A stretch of 64,000 nt of DNA from positions 152,460-216,459 of the forward strand of contig NZ_JAMXFD010000006.1 in NCBI RefSeq assembly GCF_025370875.1, read 5' to 3'. Of the stretch, positions 36,780-45,455 are shown one piece after another (positions within the stretch are counted from its first letter, which is position 1; every line of letters starts with the position of its first letter). A program made the position numbers and the translations under genes. The notes beneath the pieces were generated by a model. The model was not told the origin of the DNA. It ran no database searches and saw only the letters and a program-made list of their open reading frames with translations. Source of the stretch: Laspinema palackyanum D2c (GTDB taxonomy: Bacteria; Cyanobacteriota; Cyanobacteriia; Cyanobacteriales; Laspinemataceae).

Positions 36780-38093
36780 ATGGGGTCTGAACATTTGCAA
36801 GCAGAGGAACTGCCAGAACAGCTCTTAGATCTGGCTCATCATGCAGGGGTCGAGGCGGCGGAGGTGTTTCAGTCGCGATCGCACTCTCGCCCTGTTTATT
36901 TTGAGGCGAATCGTCTCAAACAACTCGAAAGTGCGCAATCTGAAGGCACGGCGCTGCGACTCTGGAAGAATGGGCGTCCGGGTTTAGCCGTCGCCTATGG
37001 GCCGGTAGACCCGAAATCCTTGGTGGAAAAGGCGATCGCCTTGAGTACCTTGGGACAGCCGGAAACCATTGAAATGACGGACAACCGTTCCGCATCCTAT
37101 CCCGATTTAGGGGAAATGGTCCCGGTGGAACAGTTGCTCGACTGGGGAAAAGAGGCGATCGCCTTGATTCGCGATGCCTACCCAGAAATTCTCTGCAATG
37201 GAGAATGGGATTGCGATAGCGAAACCACCCGCCTGCTTAACTCCAATGGTCTGGATTGTAGCTATAAAGACACGACTTTAAGTTGCTATCTCTCCGCTGA
37301 CTGGATTCGCTCAGAAGATTTTCTGAGTGTATCCGACGGCCAAACCCAACGCATAAGTCTCGAACCAATTGGAGTGGCTCAACAAATTTTGCAACGTTTA
37401 GCCTGGAGTCAAGAAAATGCTCCGGCAATTAGTGGCCGAATCCCTGTCTTATTTACCGCCAAAGCAGCGGATATGCTCTGGGGAACGGTCCAAGAAGCCA
37501 TCAATGGTAAGCGAGTCTGGGAGCAGTCCTCTCCCTGGAGCGATCGCCTCGGGTCGCCAATTGTTTCAGAGTCTCTAACCATTTCTCAAGAACCAGAGGC
37601 GGGGCCTTATAGTTGTCCCTTTGATGATGAAGGCACCCCCACCCAACGGATTATTTTTATTCAAAATGGGGTGCTCCAGCAGTTCTACAGCGATCGCACC
37701 ACCGGAAAATTACTAGGAATCGGCACCACCGGCAACGGATTTCGCCCCGGTTTAGGCAGTTATCCCACTCCGGGTCTGTTTAACTGGCTCATCCAACCGG
37801 GTTCTAAATCTTTAGCTGAATTGATTGCCGGATTAGATGAGGCGATCATTGTGGATCAAATGCTCGGGGGTTCTACGGGAATTTCTGGGGATTTTTCCAT
37901 TAATGTAGACCTCGGTTTCCGGGTCAAAAACGGTCAGGTCATCGGGCGTGTCAAGGATACAATGGTGGCTGGAAATGTCTATACTGCTCTTAAACAAGTC
38001 ATCGACATCGGGGGGGATGCCGAATGGAATGGTGCTTGCTATACCCCTTCTCTAATTTTAGAGGGCCTCTCGGTTACGGGAAAAACTTATTAG
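36780..38093 (+). CDS. TldE/PmbA-like metalloprotease subunit
   Basis: 437 aa, of the TldD/PmbA family. TldD-TldE forms a heterodimer that trims peptides and matures modified peptides. This protein looks like the non-catalytic TldE (PmbA) side: the HExxxH zinc motif is absent, while the family features GTALRLWKNGRPGLAVAYGP, SDRTTGKLLGIGTTGNGFRP, GLFNWLIQPGSKSLAEL and VDLGFRVKNGQVIGRVKDTM are present. The length is normal. The partner tldD is not in this window. TTCATCC runs precede the gene. A single gene. Confidence 0.9.
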   Translation: MGSEHLQAEELPEQLLDLAHHAGVEAAEVFQSRSHSRPVYFEANRLKQLESAQSEGTALRLWKNGRPGLAVAYGPVDPKSLVEKAIALSTLGQPETIEMTDNRSASYPDLGEMVPVEQLLDWGKEAIALIRDAYPEILCNGEWDCDSETTRLLNSNGLDCSYKDTTLSCYLSADWIRSEDFLSVSDGQTQRISLEPIGVAQQILQRLAWSQENAPAISGRIPVLFTAKAADMLWGTVQEAINGKRVWEQSSPWSDRLGSPIVSESLTISQEPEAGPYSCPFDDEGTPTQRIIFIQNGVLQQFYSDRTTGKLLGIGTTGNGFRPGLGSYPTPGLFNWLIQPGSKSLAELIAGLDEAIIVDQMLGGSTGISGDFSINVDLGFRVKNGQVIGRVKDTMVAGNVYTALKQVIDIGGDAEWNGACYTPSLILEGLSVTGKTY

Positions 38094-38100
38094 ATTTGAT

Positions 38101-38245
38101 TGTCATTGGTCATTGGTCATTGGTCATTAGGGGGCAGGAATTGATAATTGATAATTGATAATTGATAATTGTCAATTGTCATTGGATGCTGGTCATTGGT
38201 TCTTTCGTTTAATGACAAATGACAAATGACAAATGATACAAATTT
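38101..38245. repeat. TTGGTCA and TTGATAA heptamer runs
   Basis: CATTGGTCATTGGTCATTGG is followed by four TTGATAA units, a TTGTCAATTGTCATTGG segment and the complement AATGACAAATGACAAATGAC. These are short tandem heptamers in the gap before the ClC gene, the same family as 25244-25371. Confidence 0.75.
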
Positions 38246-38276
38246 CCCCACTTAAATATTCATAGCAAACGAGATC

Positions 38277-40979
38277 ATGTGGCTCCAGTCCCTTTCCTCG
38301 TATAGTTGGGTAGTGGCAAGGCTTAGAGCTTTTTTCCTGAGACCAAAACGGCTTGCCATGTTTGAAGCCTGTTTAATAGGTTTGGTCTCTGGACTGGCGG
38401 CGGTTTTTTTGAAACAAGGGGTGGGATGGTTGGGAGGATGGCGGATTTATGCGTCGTTCAATCTGCCTTCTTGGATTGGGTTGCCGATGATTGGACTCAT
38501 GGGAGGCGCGATCGCCGGATTTCTCGTCGAACGCTGTGCCACGGAAGCGGCAGGGAGTGGCATTCCCCAGGTCAAGGCGGCCCTAGCCGGAGTACCGTTA
38601 TCCCTAGATTTACGAGTCGCCTTCATTAAATTAGTCAGTACCGGGATTACGGTGGGATCGGGCTTGACCTTGGGGCGGCAGGGTCCAACGGTGCAAATCG
38701 GTGCGGCGATCGCCGCTGAAATTGGCCGATGGTTTCCCACCTCCCCGGATTACCGAAGGCAACTGATCGCCGCTGGTGCAGCCGCCGGTTTAGCCGCTGG
38801 TTTTAATGCCCCCCTCGCTGGCGTGCTGTTTGCCGTTGAAGAACTTCTCTGTGATATTTCGGCCTTCTCCCTAGGGCCAGCTATCCTCGCCTCATTTATT
38901 GGGGCCGTTGTCTCCCGCATTTTAGGGGGAAAAAGTCTTGACTTAAATTTAAGCGCAACGGGCTTTCAATCTCAATTCACCGCCCCAGAAATCCCGTTCT
39001 ACCTGATTTTAGGCATCCTCTCCGGTTTGCTGGGGACCCTCTTCACCCAAGGCATTATCGCCAGTATTAAATTCAACCGGAAGGTGATCCGAGTGCCCTT
39101 GCCTTGGCGGATGGGACTGGCGGGATTAATTTGCGGCGTGGCGATCGCCCTGTTACCCCCGTTATTTCGCAATAATAGCGGCTTGCGGGAGTTCTTGCTC
39201 ACCGGCTCCCCCACTGCCGGAGCCTCGGCGATCGCCTTCCTCAGTCACTTTTGCCTGACCATTATTGCCGCTGGATCCGGCGCACCGGGAGGTTTATTCG
39301 CCCCTTCCCTGATTCTCGGTTCGGCTTTAGGCTATCTCGTAGGCATTTGGGAATTTTCGGTCCTCGGTGCCGGATTACCCACCACTTACGCCCTAGCAGG
39401 CATGGGCGCTTTTTTCTGTGCGGTTTCCAAAGCCCCCATTACCGCCGTCGTGATGATTTTTGAGATTACCACGGACTTTAATTTAGTCCTCCCCCTGATG
39501 ATTGGTTCCCTGGTATCTTATCTCGTCGCGGAAATGGCTGAAAGCGGTTCTTTGTATGATAAGTTACTCAAACTCAATGGCATTGACCTCAAAGCAGAAG
39601 CCACCCCGAATGCGATTCTCAGTGAAATTCGCGCAGCCGATGTCATGCAGCGCCGAGTGGAAACTTTAACCCGCGAAACCTCCATTGAGGAAGTCGTCCA
39701 GGCATTCTCTCGCTCTCATCATCGCGGATTTCCGGTCCTAGAGGGGGGGAAATTAGTGGGAATGGTGGCTCAGTCGGATTTGGCCAAAATCTCTAAGCTG
39801 AATTTACCCCCGGATACCATCCTGGAAAAGATTATGACTCCCCAGGCGGTGAAAGTCTCCCCAGGGGATACCTTGATGGAAGTGCTGTTTCAACTCAACC
39901 GCTACAATCTCAGCCGCGTGCCGGTGACGGAAGGCAGAAAGCTGGTGGGGATTATTACGCGCACGGATATCATTCGGGCGGAAAGCGATCGCCTCACGGG
40001 AAAACAGGGATTTGGACCGCACCCCGAACCGTCCTATCTGGTCTATCAGACGCGATCGCCCGCCACAGGTCAAGGGCGCTTACTCGTCCCCCTGGCTAAT
40101 CCTGAAACCGCCCCGGCATTGCTCCGCTTGGCTGTGGCGATCGCCCATCAGCGCAACTATGAACTGGAATGTCTGCAAACCATTGTCATCTCCCGTCACC
40201 AATCCCCCGATGAAACCTCTGTGACAACGATTCCCTCTCGTCGGTTATTGCGCCTTGCTGAACGCATCGGTCGGGATTGGAATGTGCCCGTGCATACTCA
40301 AGTTCGCGTGGCCCATGATGTCGCCCAAGCCATGCTGGAAACCATTGATGAGCGACATATTGACCTGATGTTGATGGGATGGAAAGGCAGTACCGGCACT
40401 CCCGGGCGGATTTTTGGGAATGTGGCGGATACCATCATTCGCCAAGCCCCTTGCGATGCAATTTTGGTGAAAATGGGTAAAACCTCCTTCTCCCCCTCGC
40501 GACGCAGGCCGGAAACCCCCCGTTCAGGCAAGATTTCCGTCTTGACAACTGGACTGGAGCGCCCCCTCCCCCGTCCTCGGTCGTTTCAACGATGGCTGGT
40601 TCCCATTCGCGGTGGGCCGAGTGGTTTAGCAACGGTGAAATTACTCCCCGGATTGGTGTCGATGACCACTAATCCTGAAATTCGCCTCTGTCAAGTGTTT
40701 GGGCCCGGAACTTATGGCTCCGATCAGGGGGTCCTTGACCAGGCTTTGGCCTTTCTGGAACGGCAAGTCACCTGTCCGGTGATTTCAACCTCCCTCTGCG
40801 CCAACTCGGTTGAGGATGCGCTGATTGATTTGGCCCAAAAAGACCAATGTGATGTAATTGTTCTCGGTGCCAGTCGGGAAGGGTTACTGCACTCGGTGGT
40901 CAAGGGGAATATCCCGGAGGCGATCGCCCGCAATTGTGATTGTACCGTGATGCTGGTTCGCACTGGGAGCGCTAGTTGA
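38277..40979 (+). CDS. ClC chloride channel/transporter with CBS and USP domains
   Basis: 900 aa in three parts. A ClC membrane domain (residues about 28-430) is followed by two CBS domains (about 455-570) and two universal-stress-type nucleotide-binding domains (about 600-740 and 775-898). Selectivity motifs are GSGIPQVKAAL (93-103), GRQGPTVQ (133-140) and GAPGGLFAPSL. The second motif normally reads GREGP, where Glu is the external gating residue. Here it is Gln135 (codon CAG at 38679-38681). The inner proton-pathway Glu pair is kept in FAVEEL. CBS and USP domains suggest control by adenine nucleotides. Either an uncoupled transporter or a channel-like protein is possible. Confidence 0.95.
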   Translation: MWLQSLSSYSWVVARLRAFFLRPKRLAMFEACLIGLVSGLAAVFLKQGVGWLGGWRIYASFNLPSWIGLPMIGLMGGAIAGFLVERCATEAAGSGIPQVKAALAGVPLSLDLRVAFIKLVSTGITVGSGLTLGRQGPTVQIGAAIAAEIGRWFPTSPDYRRQLIAAGAAAGLAAGFNAPLAGVLFAVEELLCDISAFSLGPAILASFIGAVVSRILGGKSLDLNLSATGFQSQFTAPEIPFYLILGILSGLLGTLFTQGIIASIKFNRKVIRVPLPWRMGLAGLICGVAIALLPPLFRNNSGLREFLLTGSPTAGASAIAFLSHFCLTIIAAGSGAPGGLFAPSLILGSALGYLVGIWEFSVLGAGLPTTYALAGMGAFFCAVSKAPITAVVMIFEITTDFNLVLPLMIGSLVSYLVAEMAESGSLYDKLLKLNGIDLKAEATPNAILSEIRAADVMQRRVETLTRETSIEEVVQAFSRSHHRGFPVLEGGKLVGMVAQSDLAKISKLNLPPDTILEKIMTPQAVKVSPGDTLMEVLFQLNRYNLSRVPVTEGRKLVGIITRTDIIRAESDRLTGKQGFGPHPEPSYLVYQTRSPATGQGRLLVPLANPETAPALLRLAVAIAHQRNYELECLQTIVISRHQSPDETSVTTIPSRRLLRLAERIGRDWNVPVHTQVRVAHDVAQAMLETIDERHIDLMLMGWKGSTGTPGRIFGNVADTIIRQAPCDAILVKMGKTSFSPSRRRPETPRSGKISVLTTGLERPLPRPRSFQRWLVPIRGGPSGLATVKLLPGLVSMTTNPEIRLCQVFGPGTYGSDQGVLDQALAFLERQVTCPVISTSLCANSVEDALIDLAQKDQCDVIVLGASREGLLHSVVKGNIPEAIARNCDCTVMLVRTGSAS

Positions 40980-40980
40980 A

Positions 40981-41070
40981 GGATGAAGGATGAAGGATGA
41001 AGGATGAAGGATGAAGTTGTAGGGTGGGCACTGCCCACATAGCTGTTCGGTGGGCATTGCCCACCCTACA
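40981..41070. repeat. GAAGGAT heptamers and GGGTGGGCA inverted repeat
   Basis: Four or five GATGAAG units (40981-41017) are followed by GTAGGGTGGGCACTGCCCAC and its partner GTGGGCATTGCCCACCCTAC (41019-41070). The pair forms a long stem between the convergent ClC and adenosyltransferase genes. A related half copy is at 10499-10518. Confidence 0.75.
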
Positions 41071-41103
41071 ATTGCTACAATTGCTAACAACCCATGACCC
41101 AAT

Positions 41104-42234
41104 TTAAAAATCAACACCGCGCTTGAGTTCTACCCCGTGATTGGCATAATGTTTGTGACAGAAGACTTCTGAATGAACACTGGCTAATTCAAAATAGGCG
41201 GGAATATTTTGACAGCGCCCGGTGATAATGATTTCCGTGTCTTTGGGTTTGCGGAGTAAGGCATCAACAATGGGTTGAACTTCCAGCAGTTCTAAGTCAA
41301 CGGTGGGATTGAGTTCATCCAGGACAATGGTTTTGTAGAGTCCCGAGGCGATCGCCGATCGCGCAATTTCCCATCCTCGTTCTGCCTCCACATAGTCAAT
41401 TTCTTTCTGTTGACCCCGCCAGACAATGGCATCACCGCCACAGCGCTGATGATCCACCAAATTAGGGTAACTGTGACGCAACGCGGCGATCGCTGCATCT
41501 TCCGTATAGCCACTTCCCCCCTTCAACCACTGCACAATCAGCACCCGATGGGATTGATCGTGACTGATTCCCTTCCCGATCGCCTGCAACGCCTTACCCA
41601 AGGCACTGGTAGACTTACCTTTTCCTGCACCCGTATAAATTTCAATCCCATCAATGCCATTTTCCGCCCCTCCGGCATGATAGTGGGACTTCATTTCCGA
41701 ATGTAAATCCGCAATGTCTAATAAAGCTGGGGGTGCCGATCGCCCCGTGGCAATAACTTCCAGATGTTCCGGTTTATGATCCAGGGTGCGAACCACCTCC
41801 TCAGTCGAGAGTAATCCTAAATCCAGAACCGGATTGATTTCGTCCAACACCACCACCGAATAGAGACCCGAGGCGATCGCTCCTTTTGCCACATCCCATC
41901 CCCGTTGCGCTTCCAGTCGGTCAAACCTTGTGATTTCATCAGGACCAAAAAACTCCGCCCTTCCCGTGCGAACCTGATCAATCAGATGCGGAAAACCCCG
42001 TTGCAGAGCCTCGATCGCCGCATCTTCCTCATAATGCCGTGCCGGACCCTTGAGAAACCGCAACAACAGCACTCTGCTTTGTAGGGGCGTATTAATACCC
42101 AAGCCAATCGAACGCAGCACGACTCCAAGGGCCGCCTGGGATTTCCCCTTCCCCGCGCCATCATAAACGTGAATCTGACCTACAATGCGCTCTTGAGAAA
42201 CAGCCGTGCGAATGCCGATGCCAGTTCTTGTCAT
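41104..42234 (-). CDS. Tandem CobA/BtuR-type ATP:cob(I)alamin adenosyltransferase-like protein
   Basis: About 376 aa, twice the usual length of CobA (about 190-200). It contains two P-loop domains of the corrinoid adenosyltransferase type: IHVYDGAGKGKSQAALG at about residues 19-35 and IEIYTGAGKGKSTSALG at about 200-216. Each is followed by RVLL/RVLI...FLKG/WLKG, EDAAIEAL/EDAAIAAL, and VVVLDEINPVLDLGLL or TIVLDELNPTVDLELL. CobA enzymes adenosylate cob(I)yrinic acid diamide in B12 assimilation. Both Walker A sites look intact, so the fusion may be an intramolecular dimer. GTG at 42264 is an alternative start. Confidence 0.88.
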   Translation of the reverse strand: MTRTGIGIRTAVSQERIVGQIHVYDGAGKGKSQAALGVVLRSIGLGINTPLQSRVLLLRFLKGPARHYEEDAAIEALQRGFPHLIDQVRTGRAEFFGPDEITRFDRLEAQRGWDVAKGAIASGLYSVVVLDEINPVLDLGLLSTEEVVRTLDHKPEHLEVIATGRSAPPALLDIADLHSEMKSHYHAGGAENGIDGIEIYTGAGKGKSTSALGKALQAIGKGISHDQSHRVLIVQWLKGGSGYTEDAAIAALRHSYPNLVDHQRCGGDAIVWRGQQKEIDYVEAERGWEIARSAIASGLYKTIVLDELNPTVDLELLEVQPIVDALLRKPKDTEIIITGRCQNIPAYFELASVHSEVFCHKHYANHGVELKRGVDF

Positions 42235-42320
42235 AGCTCGTTTATATTTTATGAATGCCTTCACCTCTTATTATCCGAGTTCTCGTCCCCTTTTCCCTAA
42301 TTGGTGGCAGATTGGCGGAT

Positions 42321-42690
42321 GGGGGAGATGGGGAGGATGGGGGAGATGGGGAGGATGGGGGAGATGGGGAGGATCTTCGTAGTAACGACTGAAGTCGTTC
42401 TCTTCAGTTCGTAGTAACGACTGAAGTCGTTCTCTTCAGTTCGTAGTAACGACTTCAGTCGTTCTTCCCCGTTCGTAGTAACGACTTGCTGTCGTTTCTT
42501 CAGTTCGTAGTAACGACTTGCTGTCGTTTCATGCCTGAATCGGTGACACTCAATATGAGGGGCTTAAGCGCCGATGAAGGAACTGGAGGATCCAAACATG
42601 GGAGCGTTACTTGGCGAATGCCAAGTAACGCGGTAACGACTAAAGTCGTTACTACGAACATCTCCCCCATCCTCCCCATCCCCTCTCCCA
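42321..42690. mobile_element. Composite repeat element upstream of fraC with 32-bp tandem array
   Basis: Three 18-bp GGGGGAGATGGGGAGGAT units (42321-42374) are followed by five tandem copies of a 32-bp unit starting TTCGTAGTAACGACT at 42376, 42408, 42440, 42472 and 42504. A 12-bp perfect hairpin GCGTTACTTGGC/GCCAAGTAACGC (42604-42631) and an inverted end (AGTCGTTACTACGAAC, then ATCTCCCCCATCCTCCCC) close the element. The layout mirrors the element at 23529-23873. There are no unique spacers, so it is not a CRISPR array. Confidence 0.8.
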
Positions 42691-42729
42691 GTCAGGTAGA
42701 ATAGGCAAGATTAGGAGCCAATAGCCATT

Positions 42730-43251
42730 ATGGTTTTTCCTCTGCCCACAATTTTACTTCAAACCTTTTTTTTAACAATTTCCGTCGCCATTGAATCCTC
42801 CGTGTTTTATGCGCGCTGTCAAGTCAGCCGAAAAACTAGCGTTGAATATGCACTGACGATTAATTTAATTTCCGCTTGTGTGGGCTGGATATTCTTCTTC
42901 TATATTGAGCCTGTTCTTTCACCTCCTCTCAAAATCCAACTCGTTACTTATGTTTTTTTAAATAAACTGGGAGAGGGGGGTCTTTCTTTAATCTTTATCA
43001 TCGGATTTTTCGTGTTTTGGGCTAATTTTTCAATTAAGCTAATTAGCTTAAATTTATTTAATAAACTTGTTGATTACGCTTACCCCCTTCAACCAGAGGC
43101 TGAACTAGAAGAAAACTCTAGATATTACACTCGAAAAGTCAAAAAAGCCCCCGAGCGCCGCCAAGCAATGGCTGTTTTATGGGGTCATTCCTATAGTCAT
43201 AGTGTTATTTTATTAGTTTTATGGTTAAAAAATCTTCAAAATACCAGTTGA
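42730..43251 (+). CDS. fraC: Filament integrity protein FraC
   Basis: 173 aa with three or four membrane helices. In Anabaena, FraC sits at the cell septum and is needed for filament integrity and cell-to-cell transfer. Matching features are the hydrophobic N-terminus (PTILLQTFFLTISVAIESSV), the YALTINLISACVGWIFFFYIEP segment read in two parts, LKIQLVTYVFLNK and a charged C-terminus with AVLWGHSYSHSVIL. fraD and fraE homologues follow in the same direction, as in the known operon. An AGGAG site lies upstream of ATG. The MITE-like composite element ends about 40 bases before this start. Confidence 0.85.
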   Translation: MVFPLPTILLQTFFLTISVAIESSVFYARCQVSRKTSVEYALTINLISACVGWIFFFYIEPVLSPPLKIQLVTYVFLNKLGEGGLSLIFIIGFFVFWANFSIKLISLNLFNKLVDYAYPLQPEAELEENSRYYTRKVKKAPERRQAMAVLWGHSYSHSVILLVLWLKNLQNTS

Positions 43252-43368
43252 GATTCTTCGAGATGAGAACCGGAGCAAATAAGGTTTTAAATTATAAGAA
43301 AATCAGGCATAAATATCGCACTTTTGAGTTGCTTATTACTCCTGTTATTCACCTATCTACCGACTAAA

Positions 43369-44358
43369 ATGCTCAAATACTGTATTGATAGATTGAGACC
43401 TCCCCGACCTTTTTGTTGGGAAACTTTTATTTTATTAAGCATATTTTCTTGGTTGCTCTCTGCCTTTTCCTGGCTGCTTGTTCCCCCGGCTGAGAATGCC
43501 TATCATTTCACCCATACCGGGGGATTGATATTTTTTGTGGTGGGAACGGCTTGGTGGCAATGGGAACGACCGATAACACTATTTGGCATCAAGATAGGTC
43601 CTTGGATTGTGGGATTATTACTCAGTCTTATTTTGTTCGATGATTTATCTGAAAATTGGCGGCATCAAGCAATGGTTGTCACTTGGCCCCTGCTGACTGG
43701 TTCGGTGCGGTCCCTGCCGAAATTTTTTAGAGGGCGACTCTTACCCAGTTGGCCTCCTATCTCAATTCGTAAAGAATTAACGGTGATGTTTTTATTTCAT
43801 GTTTTGGTAAGTTTATGGTTACAATTTGGGTTTGTAATGAATCAGTGGTTAAAGGAGTATCCCACCTTATTAGCAGAAGATTTTACCCGCAGTTCATTTG
43901 CTATTTCCCGAGGAATTGAGGCACCGGAAATCCCCCAAGGAAATATCATGATTAACGAGATGGAAGCTTTCCTTCGGGAACAGATGGATGGGCAACAGTG
44001 GCCCCGAGCAAATCAAGTGATTTCGGGATTGCTAGAAAACCGAATTGACATTGATGAGGCGGTTAAGAAAAGGTTACCGGAGATTGAAGAAAATGAATGG
44101 TGGACATTGCGGGGAACGGTGATTCAGCGTCAAGCAGGATTTGGCATCACCTTATTGGCAATTTTTGACGGGGTGCCCTTAGTATCGGAGGACTATTATC
44201 TGGAAAAATCCTGCGAAATCTCACGGACCTTTCGGCAACGGGGACCGGCGAGCAGTCGCCCCCCCGCAGAGGCGTTAGATCGGGCTGAGGTAGAGTGCGG
44301 ACCTGCCAGCGATCGCAAATCCGGACCCATCCCCTCCCAAGGGCAAGGCTTCGATTAA
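43369..44358 (+). CDS. fraD: Septal junction protein FraD (DUF5357)
   Basis: About 329 aa. Four or five N-terminal membrane helices (LLSIFSWLLSAFSWLLVP, GLIFFVVGTAWWQWE, GPWIVGLLLSLILFDDL, LTVMFLFHVLVSLWLQFG) are followed by a soluble domain of about 160 residues, which faces the periplasm in the characterised protein. FraD is part of the septal junction plug in Anabaena. A TTG at 43324 would add 15 hydrophobic residues. The Cys/Pro/Arg-rich C-terminal tail beyond RTFRQRG looks disordered. It follows fraC by about 120 bp and is very likely in the same operon. Confidence 0.82.
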   Translation: MLKYCIDRLRPPRPFCWETFILLSIFSWLLSAFSWLLVPPAENAYHFTHTGGLIFFVVGTAWWQWERPITLFGIKIGPWIVGLLLSLILFDDLSENWRHQAMVVTWPLLTGSVRSLPKFFRGRLLPSWPPISIRKELTVMFLFHVLVSLWLQFGFVMNQWLKEYPTLLAEDFTRSSFAISRGIEAPEIPQGNIMINEMEAFLREQMDGQQWPRANQVISGLLENRIDIDEAVKKRLPEIEENEWWTLRGTVIQRQAGFGITLLAIFDGVPLVSEDYYLEKSCEISRTFRQRGPASSRPPAEALDRAEVECGPASDRKSGPIPSQGQGFD

Positions 44359-44502
44359 AATAGAAATAGAGAGGCGATTCTCAGGCATAGATTGACTGGG
44401 CCACGTCCCTTGATTTTTCTATTGCATTTTAGCCCCTATTCCTTTAAAATTTTCTCATAGCAAAATCGATAACAGTTGAAATTAAAGCGAGGAGGTGTCT
44501 TG

Positions 44503-45276
44503 GTGAACCCAGGCAGAACGTTAGCGATCGCAAACAATGTCTTTTGGGAAGTGATTCGCGCTCGCGTCCTCTATTTTATCATGGTGTTTGGGTTATTTTT
44601 TATCGGGGCAATGCGCCTCATTCCAGAATATGCTGTTCTCACTGAGGATAAAATTCTTCTGGATTTGGGAATTGCGGCGATCGGCATTTTGGGATTAATC
44701 GTTGCGGCATTTGTCGGAACTGCACCGATCCAAAATGAAATCGAAAATCGCACGGTTCTTGTTTTGTTGGCTAAACCCATTAGCCGCGCTGAATTTATCG
44801 TGGGCAAACATCTGGGGCTCTGTGCTGTATTGGCGGTCCTGATTACGGTGACGATGGGGTTATATTTAGGGTTGATGAGTTTATCTCAGATAAACTATCC
44901 CCTGTTGAGTCTGCTTGTGGCGGCGTTTTATCTATTTTTAGAACTGTCTTTACTCACGGCGGTGGCGATCGCCTTAAGTGTCTTTACCAGTTCGTTACTG
45001 GCAACCCTCCTGACTTTTGCCGTTTATGTGATGGGACACCTCAGTGAGGATATCGTTGCCGCCGGTGAACTGAGTAAAAATCCCACGGTTGAAGCGATTA
45101 CCCGAGGGTTATATTTAATCTTACCCGACTTATCCCGGTTAGACCTCAAAAATCAAGCCGTTTATGGGATATTACCCGATGCCATGACCTTGAGTTTCAA
45201 TTTTATTTATGCCTTGTTTTACATCGTGCTGCTGTTGGCGATCGCTAATTTAATCTTTTCTCGAAAGGAATTTTAA
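44503..45276 (+). CDS. fraE: ABC-2 type permease, FraE-like
   Basis: About 257 aa with six membrane helices (VLYFIMVFGLFFIGAMRLIP, AAIGILGLIVAAFVGT, LCAVLAVLITVTMGLYLGLM, LLVAAFYLFLELSLLTAVAI, LLATLLTFAVYVMGHL and a last one near LFYIVLLLAIANLIF). It resembles permease subunits of ABC-2 transporters. FraE, the third gene of the fraCDE operon in Anabaena, belongs to this group and is needed for filament maturation. GGAGG at 44491-44495 is ideally placed for GTG at 44503 (MNPGRTLAIANNVFW), not for the TTG at 44476. Its ATPase partner is not nearby. Confidence 0.82.
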   Translation: MNPGRTLAIANNVFWEVIRARVLYFIMVFGLFFIGAMRLIPEYAVLTEDKILLDLGIAAIGILGLIVAAFVGTAPIQNEIENRTVLVLLAKPISRAEFIVGKHLGLCAVLAVLITVTMGLYLGLMSLSQINYPLLSLLVAAFYLFLELSLLTAVAIALSVFTSSLLATLLTFAVYVMGHLSEDIVAAGELSKNPTVEAITRGLYLILPDLSRLDLKNQAVYGILPDAMTLSFNFIYALFYIVLLLAIANLIFSRKEF

Positions 45277-45455
45277 ACCGGCATTTTCCCTCTATTTCTA
45301 AGGGGTTATTCCTGTCAAAAATTAAGGCACCAACAAGAGAATTTTTCTCCCAAAGAGGCTGATAATTTCTAGGAACTTTCCAAAATCAACCCGGTTTCTA
45401 ACCCCTGTACCGACCCCCCTTTTGACTGAATGACTATTTTTTACTCGAATCACTC

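Noticed and set aside
42376-42535. Regular 32-bp array resembling a CRISPR
   Set aside because: The units follow each other with no unique spacers between them, and no cas gene is nearby. It is a tandem repeat of a mobile-element end.
43324-43368. TTG at 43324 as the fraD start
   Set aside because: No ribosome site. It would add 15 hydrophobic residues before the ATG at 43369; kept only as an alternative.
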